From: a bacterium
GTDB taxonomy: Bacteria; Bacteroidota; Bacteroidia; Chitinophagales; Saprospiraceae
Assembly: GCA_024742755.1 (NCBI GenBank)
Contig: JANSXW010000049.1
Coordinates: 1-40,596 of the forward strand
DNA length: 40,596 nt
Reading direction: 5' to 3'
A program made the position numbers and the translations under genes. The notes below the pieces were generated by a model. That model did not search any database. It saw only the letters and a program-made list of their open reading frames with translations, and was not told the origin of the DNA. Positions within the stretch are counted from its first letter, which is position 1; each line of letters starts with the position of its first letter. This document shows positions 23,440 to 31,555 of this stretch, one piece after another.

Positions 23440-25680
23440 ATGCGAAAGACACTCCTACTTATATTGGCTGCAGCATGGCTATGCGCTGCACAGGGACAAA
23501 ACGACAACATGGACCAATTTATCGAGGACCTGCTCTCCAAGATGACGCTGGAGGAAAAAGTGGGGCAAATGAATCAGTACAACGGTTTTTGGGAAGCCAC
23601 AGGGCCGGCCCCTTCTGATGGAAACGCCAAACGCAAATACGAAGACCTCCGCAATGGCCGGGTAGGCACCGTGCTGAATGTACGGGGCGTGGAGGAAGTC
23701 CGGGCGATGCAGAAACTGGTCGTTGAGGAATCCCGCCTGGGTATTCCGCTGATTTTTGCCTCTGATATCATACACGGCTACAAGACCCTGGCCCCGATCC
23801 CTTTGGCAGAAGCCGCCAGCTGGGACCTGAAAACTATTGAAGCCTCCGCCCGTATGGCTGCCACAGAAGCTTCAGCCACCGGCGTCAGCTGGACCTTTGC
23901 CCCTATGATGGACATCTCCCGGGATGCCCGCTGGGGCCGGGTCATGGAAGGCGGCGGGGAGGACACCTACCTGGGCAGTGCCATTGCTGCTGCCCGCATC
24001 CGTGGTTTTCAGGGCGAAGACCTCAGCGCCAACAATACCATCATGGCTTGCGCCAAACACTTTGCCGGCTACGGGTTTGCCCAGTCTGGACTGGATTACT
24101 ACACCGCCGACATCGGTACAGCAACCCTGCACAATACCGTTCTGCCCCCATTCCGGGCAGCGGTGGAGGCAGGCGTTGGCAGCTTTATGAATGGCTTCAA
24201 CCTCCTCAACGGCCAACCGGTGACTGGCAGCAGCTACCTGCAGCGGGATTTGCTCAAAGGCGAATGGGGCTTCGAAGGGGTGGTAGTCTCGGACTGGGCC
24301 TCGATTGCCGAGATGGTAGAGCATGGCTATTCTGAAGACCTGAAGGCGGCAGCCAGGCAGGCCGTCACGGCAGGGTCCGACATAGACATGGAATCCTACG
24401 CTTACATCAATCACCTGCAGGACCTTGTGGAGGCCGGTACCGTCAATGAATCCCTGGTTGATGATGCTGTGCGCCGAATCTTGCGCGCCAAGTATATGCT
24501 GGGGCTGTTTGAAGACCCTTATCGTTATTGTGACGAAGAGCGGGAAGAGGAACTCCTCTACAACGAGGCCCATCAGGAAGCAGCCCTGGATATGGCTAAG
24601 AAGTCAATCGTGCTGCTCAAAAACGAAGGCAACCTGCTCCCCCTGAAGAAGGCAGGCCTGAAAATCACCCTGATCGGCCAGCTCGCCAATGACAAAACCA
24701 GCCCACTCGGCAGTTGGCGCATCGGCTCCGATGACGGCACAGCGGTTTCTGTCCTGGAGGGGCTTTCTGCCTACGAAGGCAATGCGCTTACCTACGCAGA
24801 GGGGCCTAAGGTATGGACCAATGAGCCCACCTTTGTCACGCCCGTAGAAGTCAACACCACCGACCGGACGGGCATGGCTGAAGCGATAGAGGCTGCTCAG
24901 GATGCCGATGTCGTCATCATGGTACTCGGGGAACATGGCTTTATGAGCGGAGAAGCCCGCAGCCGCACCGATATCAGCCTGCCCGGCCTGCAACAGGAGC
25001 TTTTGGAAAAAGTCTACGAAAACAACCCCAACGTTGTGCTGGTGCTCAACAATGGCCGCCCGCTGACCATCCCCTGGGCTGCAGAGCGCATCCCCGCCAT
25101 CGTGGAAGCCTGGCAGCTGGGTTCTCAAACCGGCCATGCCGTCGCTCAGGTGCTGTACGGTGATTACAACCCAAGTGGCAAACTGCCGATGACCTTCCCC
25201 CGGAATCTCGGACAGGTCCCCATCCACTATAACATGCACAATACCGGCCGCCCCAATACCAAGGGAGATGTCTTTTACACCCACTACATCGACTCCCCCC
25301 TTAGCCCGCTTTTCCCATTCGGCTATGGGCTGAGCTATACTACTTTTGCCTACGATAACCTACAGGCCAATCTGCGCGGGCAATCTGTAGAGGTAACTGT
25401 CAAGCTTACCAATACCGGCGACCGGGCGGGGGAGGAAGTTGTGCAGCTTTACATCCGGGACCGGTCCGCCAGCGTGGTACGCCCCACCAGGGAACTGAAA
25501 GGGTTTGAGAAGCTGATGCTGCAGCCTGGCGAAAGCCGCACGGTTGCTTTCCGGCTGACGGCAAAAGAGCTGGGCTTCTACATGCCTGATGGCCAATTCG
25601 TCACAGAGCCCGGCACTTTTGACATCATGGTCGGCCCGAATTCCAGTGACCTCCTACAGACGACTATTGAATGGAAATAA
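23440..25680 (+). CDS. bglX: GH3 beta-glucosidase (BglX-like)
   Basis: Secreted or periplasmic beta-glucosidase of 746 residues with a signal peptide (LLLILAAAWLCAAQGQ). The catalytic (beta/alpha)8 domain covers about 30-350: KMTLEEKVGQM, the KHFAGYG substrate-binding motif, and the nucleophile Asp 285 in VVVSDWAS. The second GH3 domain (about 375-600) has VLLKNEGNLLPL and a GEHGFMSGEARSR region near the expected acid/base. A fibronectin-III-like domain closes the protein (VTVKLTNTGDRAGEEVVQLY, then RELKGFEK). It begins 16 bp after the lipoprotein gene. Substrates in the family include beta-1,4- and beta-1,3-glucosides and some beta-xylosides. Confidence 0.95.
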   Translation: MRKTLLLILAAAWLCAAQGQNDNMDQFIEDLLSKMTLEEKVGQMNQYNGFWEATGPAPSDGNAKRKYEDLRNGRVGTVLNVRGVEEVRAMQKLVVEESRLGIPLIFASDIIHGYKTLAPIPLAEAASWDLKTIEASARMAATEASATGVSWTFAPMMDISRDARWGRVMEGGGEDTYLGSAIAAARIRGFQGEDLSANNTIMACAKHFAGYGFAQSGLDYYTADIGTATLHNTVLPPFRAAVEAGVGSFMNGFNLLNGQPVTGSSYLQRDLLKGEWGFEGVVVSDWASIAEMVEHGYSEDLKAAARQAVTAGSDIDMESYAYINHLQDLVEAGTVNESLVDDAVRRILRAKYMLGLFEDPYRYCDEEREEELLYNEAHQEAALDMAKKSIVLLKNEGNLLPLKKAGLKITLIGQLANDKTSPLGSWRIGSDDGTAVSVLEGLSAYEGNALTYAEGPKVWTNEPTFVTPVEVNTTDRTGMAEAIEAAQDADVVIMVLGEHGFMSGEARSRTDISLPGLQQELLEKVYENNPNVVLVLNNGRPLTIPWAAERIPAIVEAWQLGSQTGHAVAQVLYGDYNPSGKLPMTFPRNLGQVPIHYNMHNTGRPNTKGDVFYTHYIDSPLSPLFPFGYGLSYTTFAYDNLQANLRGQSVEVTVKLTNTGDRAGEEVVQLYIRDRSASVVRPTRELKGFEKLMLQPGESRTVAFRLTAKELGFYMPDGQFVTEPGTFDIMVGPNSSDLLQTTIEWK

Positions 25681-25686
25681 GCAGCT

Positions 25687-25746
25687 ATGCCAAAGTACAT
25701 TGCTTTACTGCGTGGCATTAATGTCAGCGGGCGAACACAACCTTAA
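25687..25746 (+). pseudogene. N-terminal remnant of a DUF1697 gene
   Basis: This short frame encodes MPKYIALLRGINVSGRTQP and then stops. The first 15 residues match the characteristic DUF1697 start (M..YIALLRGINVGG). Family members are about 180 residues long, so nearly everything else is missing. The fragment starts 6 bp after the glucosidase stop and ends 4 bp before the aldo-keto reductase start. A deletion or gene replacement seems to have removed the rest. It still has an ATG and could be translated as a 19-residue leader. Confidence 0.75.
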
Positions 25747-25750
25747 AAAT

Positions 25751-26737
25751 ATGCAATACCGAACCTTAGGGAAAACCGGATTCAACATCTCTACTATCAG
25801 CCTGGGCACCTGGCAGGTTGGCGGAAAATGGGGCAGCGGCTTTGACCACGATCTGGCACAATCCATCCTGCGCAGCGCCATCGATCAGGGCGTCAACTTT
25901 ATTGATACCGCTGATGTGTACGAAGCCGGCGAAAGCGAGAAAGCGGTAGGCAAAGCAGTCCGCGCATCGGGCGAGCGCATTTATGTGGCCACCAAATGCG
26001 GCCGGCAGATCCATCCCCATGTCAACGAAGGCTACACCCCAAAAGCACTGAGGGGTTATGTAGAGGACTCCCTGAAACGCCTGGGCCTGGAGCAAATCGA
26101 CCTCATACAGCTTCACTGCCCGCCCTGGGAAGTCTACTACCGGCCTGAAATTTTCGGCCTTTTTGAGGACCTCAAAGCGGAAGGCAAAATCGCCCACCTT
26201 GGCGTAAGCGTGGAAAAGGTGGAACAGGCGATGAAAGCGCTGGAGTTTGACAACGTGGCCAGCGTGCAGATCATCTACAACATGTTCCGGCAGCGTCCGG
26301 AGGAGTACTTTTTCGAAGCGGCACAGGCAAAAAATGTTGGGATCATCGTCCGCGTTCCTCTGGCGAGCGGGCTATTGACGGGTAAGTTTTCCAAGTCCTC
26401 CACCTTCGGAGCGGGCGACCACCGCCACGGCAACCGCAATGGCGAATGGTTCGACAGAGGCGAGACTTTTGCCGGCATCCCGTTTGAAAAGGGACTGGAA
26501 GCCGCAGACCGCATAGAAGGCTTTTTGCCGGAAGGTTACCCCCTCACTCATGCGGCTTTGCAGTGGATTCTGCGCCGCCCGGAAGTGAGCACCATCATCC
26601 CCGGTGCCTCCCGGGCAGAACAGGTCGACAGCAATCTGGCGGCAGCCGGTGCAGCACCGCTAAATGGCGATGCGTTGAAGCAAATACAGGAGCTCTACGA
26701 AGCGGATATCAAACCGCTCGTGCATCAGCTCTGGTAA
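25751..26737 (+). CDS. Aldo/keto reductase
   Basis: NAD(P)H-dependent oxidoreductase of 328 residues with the usual (beta/alpha)8 fold, cytosolic. The catalytic tetrad is D52, Y57, K82 and H122 (IDTADVYEAG, VATKCG, IQLHCPP). The C-terminal VSTIIPGASRAEQVDSN is the cofactor-binding region. I chose ATG 25751 (MQYRTLGKTGFNISTI), the standard family start; the open frame upstream overlaps the glucosidase and has no family character. It follows the DUF1697 remnant by 4 bp. The substrate cannot be told; neighbours suggest sugar metabolism. Confidence 0.93.
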   Translation: MQYRTLGKTGFNISTISLGTWQVGGKWGSGFDHDLAQSILRSAIDQGVNFIDTADVYEAGESEKAVGKAVRASGERIYVATKCGRQIHPHVNEGYTPKALRGYVEDSLKRLGLEQIDLIQLHCPPWEVYYRPEIFGLFEDLKAEGKIAHLGVSVEKVEQAMKALEFDNVASVQIIYNMFRQRPEEYFFEAAQAKNVGIIVRVPLASGLLTGKFSKSSTFGAGDHRHGNRNGEWFDRGETFAGIPFEKGLEAADRIEGFLPEGYPLTHAALQWILRRPEVSTIIPGASRAEQVDSNLAAAGAAPLNGDALKQIQELYEADIKPLVHQLW

Positions 26738-26768
26738 GCCGAATAGGTTAAAAAATACTACTCACAGT

Positions 26769-27260
26769 ATGAGCCGGGTCATTTATATCATGGGCGTTGC
26801 AGGAAGCGGGAAGTCATCCATTGGCCGGCAGTTTGCCGAAGCCACCGGCCTCCCCTTTTACGATGGGGATGATTTCCACCCCAAAGCCAACGTCGAAAAG
26901 ATGGCCGCCGGTCAGCCGCTGACGGATGAAGACCGGGCAGGCTGGCTGGCAGCCATACACCAATTTGCTGTAGAACAACTCGAAGCGGGCGCGTCGCTGG
27001 TCCTGGCTTGCTCTGCCCTCAAAGCCCGGTACAGAACCACTCTCAGCGCTGGTATAGAAAACCAAACTACCTGGGTCTACCTGGAAGGCAGCTACGACTT
27101 GATCAAATCCCGGATGGAAGCCCGCAAAGGCCACTTCATGCCCCCTGCCCTGCTTCAGTCTCAGTTTGATGCGCTTGAGCCTCCTGCTGATGCGGTAGTG
27201 TTGAGTATTGATGCTGCTCCGGAGGTGTTGGTGTCGCGGTTGCGGGAGCGGATATTTTGA
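26769..27260 (+). CDS. gntK: Gluconokinase
   Basis: Phosphorylates gluconate to 6-phosphogluconate, feeding the pentose phosphate or Entner-Doudoroff path; 163 residues, normal size. The P-loop is GVAGSGKSS (9-17). Family motifs are YDGDDFHPKANVEKMAAG, LTDEDRAGWLAAI, CSALKARYR and GHFMPPALLQSQFDALEPP, which together are specific to this kinase. No gluconate transporter lies in the window. It is the last gene of the plus-strand run and ends 2 bp from the end of convergent tex. Confidence 0.95.
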   Translation: MSRVIYIMGVAGSGKSSIGRQFAEATGLPFYDGDDFHPKANVEKMAAGQPLTDEDRAGWLAAIHQFAVEQLEAGASLVLACSALKARYRTTLSAGIENQTTWVYLEGSYDLIKSRMEARKGHFMPPALLQSQFDALEPPADAVVLSIDAAPEVLVSRLRERIF

Positions 27261-27262
27261 TC

Positions 27263-29389
27263 CTACACCGCCTTCATCGACAGCTGCACCCGGCCCCGCT
27301 TCAGGTCCACGTCCATCACTTTGACCATGACCTCCTGATTCAGGCTGACCACATCGGCAGGGTTTTTCACAAACTTATTGGCGAGCTGACTGATGTGCAC
27401 CAGGCCACTCTCCTTGATCCCGATATCCACAAAGGCACCAAAATTGGTGATGTTATTGACGATGCCCGGCACTACCATGCCGATTTCCAGGTCGTTGATG
27501 GTATGAATATTAGCGAACTCGAAGGTCTTTGCCGTACCACGTGGGTCGAGCCCGGGCTTTTCCAGTTCCTTCATGATATCATTGAGTGTCGGTAGGCCCA
27601 CCGTCTCGGAAGTGTAACGCCGCAGGTCGATCTGTTTGCGCAATTTTGGCTGATCGATCAGGTCCTGTACGGTGCAGCCCAGGTCTTTGGCCATCTGCTC
27701 TACAATCGGGTACGTCTCCGGGTGCACGGCTGTATTGTCGAGTGGATGCTTACCCTCCCGTATGCGCAGGAAGCCAGCCGCTTGTTCGAATGCCTTTTCG
27801 CCCATGCGCGGTACTTTCATCAACTGCCGGCGGGATTGGAAAGGCCCGTTTTCGGAACGGAAAGCCACTATGTTTTTAGCCAGCGTCGGCCCCAAACCAG
27901 ATACGTATGTAAGCAGGTGCTGACTGGCTGTATTGACGTTGATGCCCACGGAGTTCACCGCGCTTTCCACAACCTGGTCCAGGCTTTCCTTCAGCCTGGT
28001 CTGATTGACATCGTGCTGATACTGCCCCACGCCAATGCTTTTGGGATCAATCTTGACGAGTTCCGCCAGCGGGTCCATCAGGCGGCGGCCAATGGAGACC
28101 GCACCGCGCACCGTCACGTCCTCATTCGGGAACTCCTCCCGGGCAATTTCAGAAGCGGAATAGATGGATGCGCCAGCCTCGTTGACGGAAAAAATATCGA
28201 GCCGCCGTCCAAAATCAATAGCCTGGCAAAGACTAAGGGTTTCCCGCCCTGCCGTGCCGTTGCCCACTGCGATGGCTTCGATTTCAAATTGGCCCACCAA
28301 ATGTTTCAGGGTCTCTACCGCCTGATACTGATCTTTTTGGGGCGGATGGGGATAGATGGCGGTATTGTCCAGCAGGTTCCCACTTGCATCCAGCACCACC
28401 ACTTTGCAGCCGGTACGGAAGCCCGGGTCAATGCCCAACGTCCGCTTTTGCCCCAGCGGAGCGGTCAGGAGCAGCTGCCGTAGGTTAGTGGCAAACACGC
28501 CAATCGCTTCCTCATCGGCCTGCGCTTTGGAGAGGTTGCGGAATTCCGTTTCGATACTTGGGCTCAGCAGGCGCTTGTAGCCATCCTGCACCGCCTCCTT
28601 CACCTGCCGGGCAGCACTGCCGTTGCCCTCCACGTACTTACGTTCCAGGCGGTAGATGGTATCGTCTTCATCGGGCGTCACATACACCCGCAGGATGCCC
28701 TCCTCCTCTCCCCGGCGGATGGCGAGCATGCGGTGGGAAGGGCATTTTTTCAGCGGCTCTTCAAAATCGAAATAATCACGGTATTTCGCGCCTTCCTCCT
28801 CTTTGCCGCGCGCCACCTTAGAACGGATGGTCGCTTCCCGGCGAAAGGCGGCCCGCACGAGGTTACGGGCTTTTTCATCTTCATTAATCCATTCGGCGAT
28901 GATATCCCGTGCGCCCTGCAGGGCTTCTTCCACATTGGGCACTTCCTCATTCAGGAAAGGCGCTGCGGCACGCTCTGCATCCCGGTCCTGCTGCCGGAAG
29001 AGCTGCTCGGCCAAAGGCTCCAGCCCTTTTTCCCGTGCTACGGAAGCCCGCGTCTTGCGCTTACGCTTGTAGGGCAGGTAGAGGTCTTCAAGCGTAGTGC
29101 TGTCGTAGGTCTGCTCAATGCGGCGGCGCAGGTCATCGGTGAGCTTGCCCTGCTCTTCAATGGCCGACAAGATGGTTTCCTTGCGCTTTTGGAGGTCCTC
29201 CAGCTGTTTGTGCTCCCGCTGTATTTCGGCGATCTGCACCTCATCGAGCGAGCCCGTGGCTTCCTTCCGGTAACGGGCAATGAATGGGATGGTCGCTCCG
29301 TCCACTAAGAGCTCCAGGGTGTTTTTAACTTTTCGGACAGGCAGGCCAGTGCGCTCGGCCACCAGCTTCAGGAGGATATCGGATATCAT
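27263..29389 (-). CDS. tex: Tex-family S1 RNA-binding protein
   Basis: Nucleic-acid binding protein of 708 residues with a role in transcription and RNA handling. The Tex N-terminal domain starts at ATG 29389 (MISDILLKLVAERTGL); a 48-codon upstream extension is unlikely. Next is TIPFIARYRKEATGSLDEVQI, the YqgF/RNase H-like domain (GIDPGFRTGCKVVVLDASG, near 325-450), helix-hairpin-helix motifs (VNSVGINVNTAS, YVSGLGPTLAKNIV) and a C-terminal S1 domain (IVNNITNFGAFVDIGIKESG, LVHISQLA). The protein is close to family length, with all domains intact. Confidence 0.95.
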   Translation of the reverse strand: MISDILLKLVAERTGLPVRKVKNTLELLVDGATIPFIARYRKEATGSLDEVQIAEIQREHKQLEDLQKRKETILSAIEEQGKLTDDLRRRIEQTYDSTTLEDLYLPYKRKRKTRASVAREKGLEPLAEQLFRQQDRDAERAAAPFLNEEVPNVEEALQGARDIIAEWINEDEKARNLVRAAFRREATIRSKVARGKEEEGAKYRDYFDFEEPLKKCPSHRMLAIRRGEEEGILRVYVTPDEDDTIYRLERKYVEGNGSAARQVKEAVQDGYKRLLSPSIETEFRNLSKAQADEEAIGVFATNLRQLLLTAPLGQKRTLGIDPGFRTGCKVVVLDASGNLLDNTAIYPHPPQKDQYQAVETLKHLVGQFEIEAIAVGNGTAGRETLSLCQAIDFGRRLDIFSVNEAGASIYSASEIAREEFPNEDVTVRGAVSIGRRLMDPLAELVKIDPKSIGVGQYQHDVNQTRLKESLDQVVESAVNSVGINVNTASQHLLTYVSGLGPTLAKNIVAFRSENGPFQSRRQLMKVPRMGEKAFEQAAGFLRIREGKHPLDNTAVHPETYPIVEQMAKDLGCTVQDLIDQPKLRKQIDLRRYTSETVGLPTLNDIMKELEKPGLDPRGTAKTFEFANIHTINDLEIGMVVPGIVNNITNFGAFVDIGIKESGLVHISQLANKFVKNPADVVSLNQEVMVKVMDVDLKRGRVQLSMKAV

Positions 29390-29413
29390 TGGGTATCGGT
29401 TTTTTGCGAAGGG

Positions 29414-29421
29414 CAAATGTA
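29414..29421 (-). promoter_or_regulatory. Possible tex -7 element
   Basis: On the minus strand 29421-29414 reads TACATTTG, an exact TAnnTTTG match, 24 bp before the tex ATG. It lies between the methyltransferase stop and the tex start. No clear -33 TTG is seen. Confidence 0.45.
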
Positions 29422-29438
29422 AGCATCCTCTGCTAAAC

Positions 29439-30116
29439 CTATGCTTGTTTTCGGGCTTCAATGAGCAAAGCAAGCGGTGGGGAAGCTTCATCCACCTGCA
29501 CCTCACTCCACTTAATCTCTTTAAAACCAGCATGTTGGAGCAACTCCTGCCAGCCCGGTTTAGTCCAGCGGTACCAGGCGTAGCCCGACTGAAAAGGCTG
29601 TTTCATAGCCGACCAGTCTTCAGTGGCCCAACTGCCGGGCTTTGCCGCCATAGGGTAATCCGGGTGAAGCGTTTGTATCACCCAGTGGCCTTGTTCTGTA
29701 AGCAGGCCGTGCACCACTTGAGCAAGGGCAATGGTCAGGTCTTTGCCGAATAGGGCAAAATTGCAAACCGCCAGGTCAAAAGGGGGGGACAGCTCGTCAG
29801 GCAACCCGTGGAGCAAATCTTCATAGGAACAGGTGAGGTATTTGGCTCCACCCTTGCGCTGTGCATCCGCAATCAGGCCCGAAACCCCATCCAGACCTGT
29901 CATGTCCACACCTGCTTCGCCCAGGGCACGGCACAGCCAGCCTTCACCGCACCCAATATCCAAAGCACGTTGGGGCTTCAGGCGGAGGCAGGCTTCCACG
30001 ATTGCTTTATTCGTTGCCAGAGCACGGGAGGGGATGTCTCCGTTTTTCAGGGTATCAATCCAGGGTTTGGCATTGAGTTGCCAGGTTTTGAGGATGTCTG
30101 TTTCAGAATACGCCAT
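29439..30116 (-). CDS. Class I SAM-dependent methyltransferase
   Basis: Cytosolic methyltransferase of 225 residues, substrate unknown. The SAM-binding motif I is ALDIGCGEGWLCRALGEAG near residue 51, with motif II VDMTGLDGVSGLI and a motif IV-like stretch FDLAVCNFALFG. The N-terminal part (KTWQLNAKPWIDTLKNGDIP) and TLHPDYPMAAKPGSW fit small-molecule or quinone-type methyltransferases. I chose ATG 30116; an open upstream extension of 19 codons contains a perfect hairpin and is unlikely to be coding. The gene runs into tex. Confidence 0.85.
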   Translation of the reverse strand: MAYSETDILKTWQLNAKPWIDTLKNGDIPSRALATNKAIVEACLRLKPQRALDIGCGEGWLCRALGEAGVDMTGLDGVSGLIADAQRKGGAKYLTCSYEDLLHGLPDELSPPFDLAVCNFALFGKDLTIALAQVVHGLLTEQGHWVIQTLHPDYPMAAKPGSWATEDWSAMKQPFQSGYAWYRWTKPGWQELLQHAGFKEIKWSEVQVDEASPPLALLIEARKQA

Positions 30117-30131
30117 ATTGGTAGCATTAGA

Positions 30132-30171
30132 GCGGGGAACAGCGGACGAAAATAACGCCACTGTTCCCCGC
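30132..30171 (-). terminator. Perfect 11-bp hairpin between susD and the methyltransferase gene
   Basis: GCGGGGAACAG (30132-30142) pairs perfectly with CTGTTCCCCGC (30161-30171). It follows the susD-like stop and precedes the methyltransferase start on the same strand. In the minus direction no T run follows, so it may act as a processing or stabilising hairpin, or as an atypical terminator. In the plus direction ATTTTAA follows, but nothing is transcribed into it from that side. Confidence 0.45.
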
Positions 30172-30218
30172 ATTTTAACCTAATAAATATTGTGAAGTCC
30201 CTTCAAAAAAACAGCTGT

Positions 30219-31529
30219 TTATATCTCGGGGTCTTCCGGTGTGTTGGTGTTGTTGGCCCGCTCACTGTCCGGGTAGGGATAGAAATTGCGGTTGCGCTCT
30301 TCATTGTCGGTATTGGGAGCCGGGCGGCCGAAGCGGCGGCTGTCCTCCAGGCGCAGCCCGGACATCATCAGCTCGATTGCGCGATTGGCATAGATAGCAT
30401 CGAGCACCGCATCCTGCGTTTCTGCTCCGGTGTAAGCATTCAGGCCCGCACCTACCCCAAAGGCATCTTCTGAGGGCTGCTTGGTCAGCACCTCGTTCAG
30501 CGCATCAATAGCCTCTCCGACCATCCCCTTGCGGGCAAGCGCCTCGGCACGGATGAGCACCATTTCTCCAGGCAGGTACACCGGGATAGCCTTGTCCGGC
30601 GCATCCCAGAACGCCGCCGCACGGAAATCGTTATTGTCAGGGGTCAGGTTCTGAAAGTAAAACGGCAGGCGCTGATCGTCAGCATCCGGTGCCAGGCCAT
30701 CAGGCAGCCCGAGGCTGAGGTCAACCGGCTGATAGACGTTGTTGGTCAGGATAGAGACAAAAGCGATGGGGTTGGTATTGACCGCATCGTAAGCAAAAGT
30801 GGACATGGAAGACAAGTCGACCCGGTTGGCAGCCTCAATAGCCGCGTCGTGGTTGCCGAGCATATTGTGGTAACGCGCCAATAATGCGTTGATGGTGTTG
30901 ATGGCATCAATACTTGCGGGCGTTTTGTCCAGGAATGCTGCGGACACCGGTGTCGCATTGACCGTACTGCGAGCCGTTTCCAGTGTGGCGACCGCCTCCT
31001 CCAGCGCCGCTTCACGGGAGCTGAACACCGCATTTTCGGCATTTTCCAAAGGCAGCTGCTCAAAAAACTGAGCCAGTGTGCCATTCGCCAGCGCCTTGAA
31101 AATCGCACCGGTAGCGATTAGCCCGGAGCGCACCCCGGCATCCGGGATTTTTTCTGCATTCACTAGTATCTGATCGGACTCATTGCGGACCAGCAGGGCT
31201 TCCTCCCAAAGGTTGGACACCACGCCGTTGGTACCGATCAGCTCGTCTTTGCCAATGGACAAGGCGTTCTCCTCGCTGTTGCCCGGGTTGATGAGGCGCA
31301 GCTCGAAGGTGGTAAAACCAGCAGCGGTAACGGTGGTATAAACCGGGCTCTGCCGCCCCACGCTCCAGCGTTTCTGAATGCCCACTGCCAGGCCAATAAG
31401 GCCATCAGGGCTGTTCAGCACCTGGTCTTCGGTGGCAGCACCGGGATTGGTAAAGTCAGTCTCACAGCTGGCCAAAAGCATCAGGGCCATTAGCAGGTTG
31501 CTGAGGGTTTTATATTTTGAAATCATCAT
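30219..31529 (-). CDS. SusD/RagB-family nutrient-binding lipoprotein
   Basis: Outer-membrane surface lipoprotein of 436 residues that would cap the adjacent SusC-like channel and bind its substrate. The signal ends LMALMLLASC (Cys 22; the two Met at the start leave a one-residue ambiguity). The C-terminal half has the RagB/SusD TPR-like helices and the typical LPGEMVLIRAEALARKGMVGEA region. The ending IELMMSGLRLEDSRRFGRP is characteristic. At 436 residues it is shorter than many SusD proteins. It starts 26 bp after the SusC-like gene. The ligand cannot be read off. Confidence 0.92.
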   Translation of the reverse strand: MMISKYKTLSNLLMALMLLASCETDFTNPGAATEDQVLNSPDGLIGLAVGIQKRWSVGRQSPVYTTVTAAGFTTFELRLINPGNSEENALSIGKDELIGTNGVVSNLWEEALLVRNESDQILVNAEKIPDAGVRSGLIATGAIFKALANGTLAQFFEQLPLENAENAVFSSREAALEEAVATLETARSTVNATPVSAAFLDKTPASIDAINTINALLARYHNMLGNHDAAIEAANRVDLSSMSTFAYDAVNTNPIAFVSILTNNVYQPVDLSLGLPDGLAPDADDQRLPFYFQNLTPDNNDFRAAAFWDAPDKAIPVYLPGEMVLIRAEALARKGMVGEAIDALNEVLTKQPSEDAFGVGAGLNAYTGAETQDAVLDAIYANRAIELMMSGLRLEDSRRFGRPAPNTDNEERNRNFYPYPDSERANNTNTPEDPEI

Positions 31530-31555
31530 AGTTTGCTTTTTCTGGTTCTACAGGT

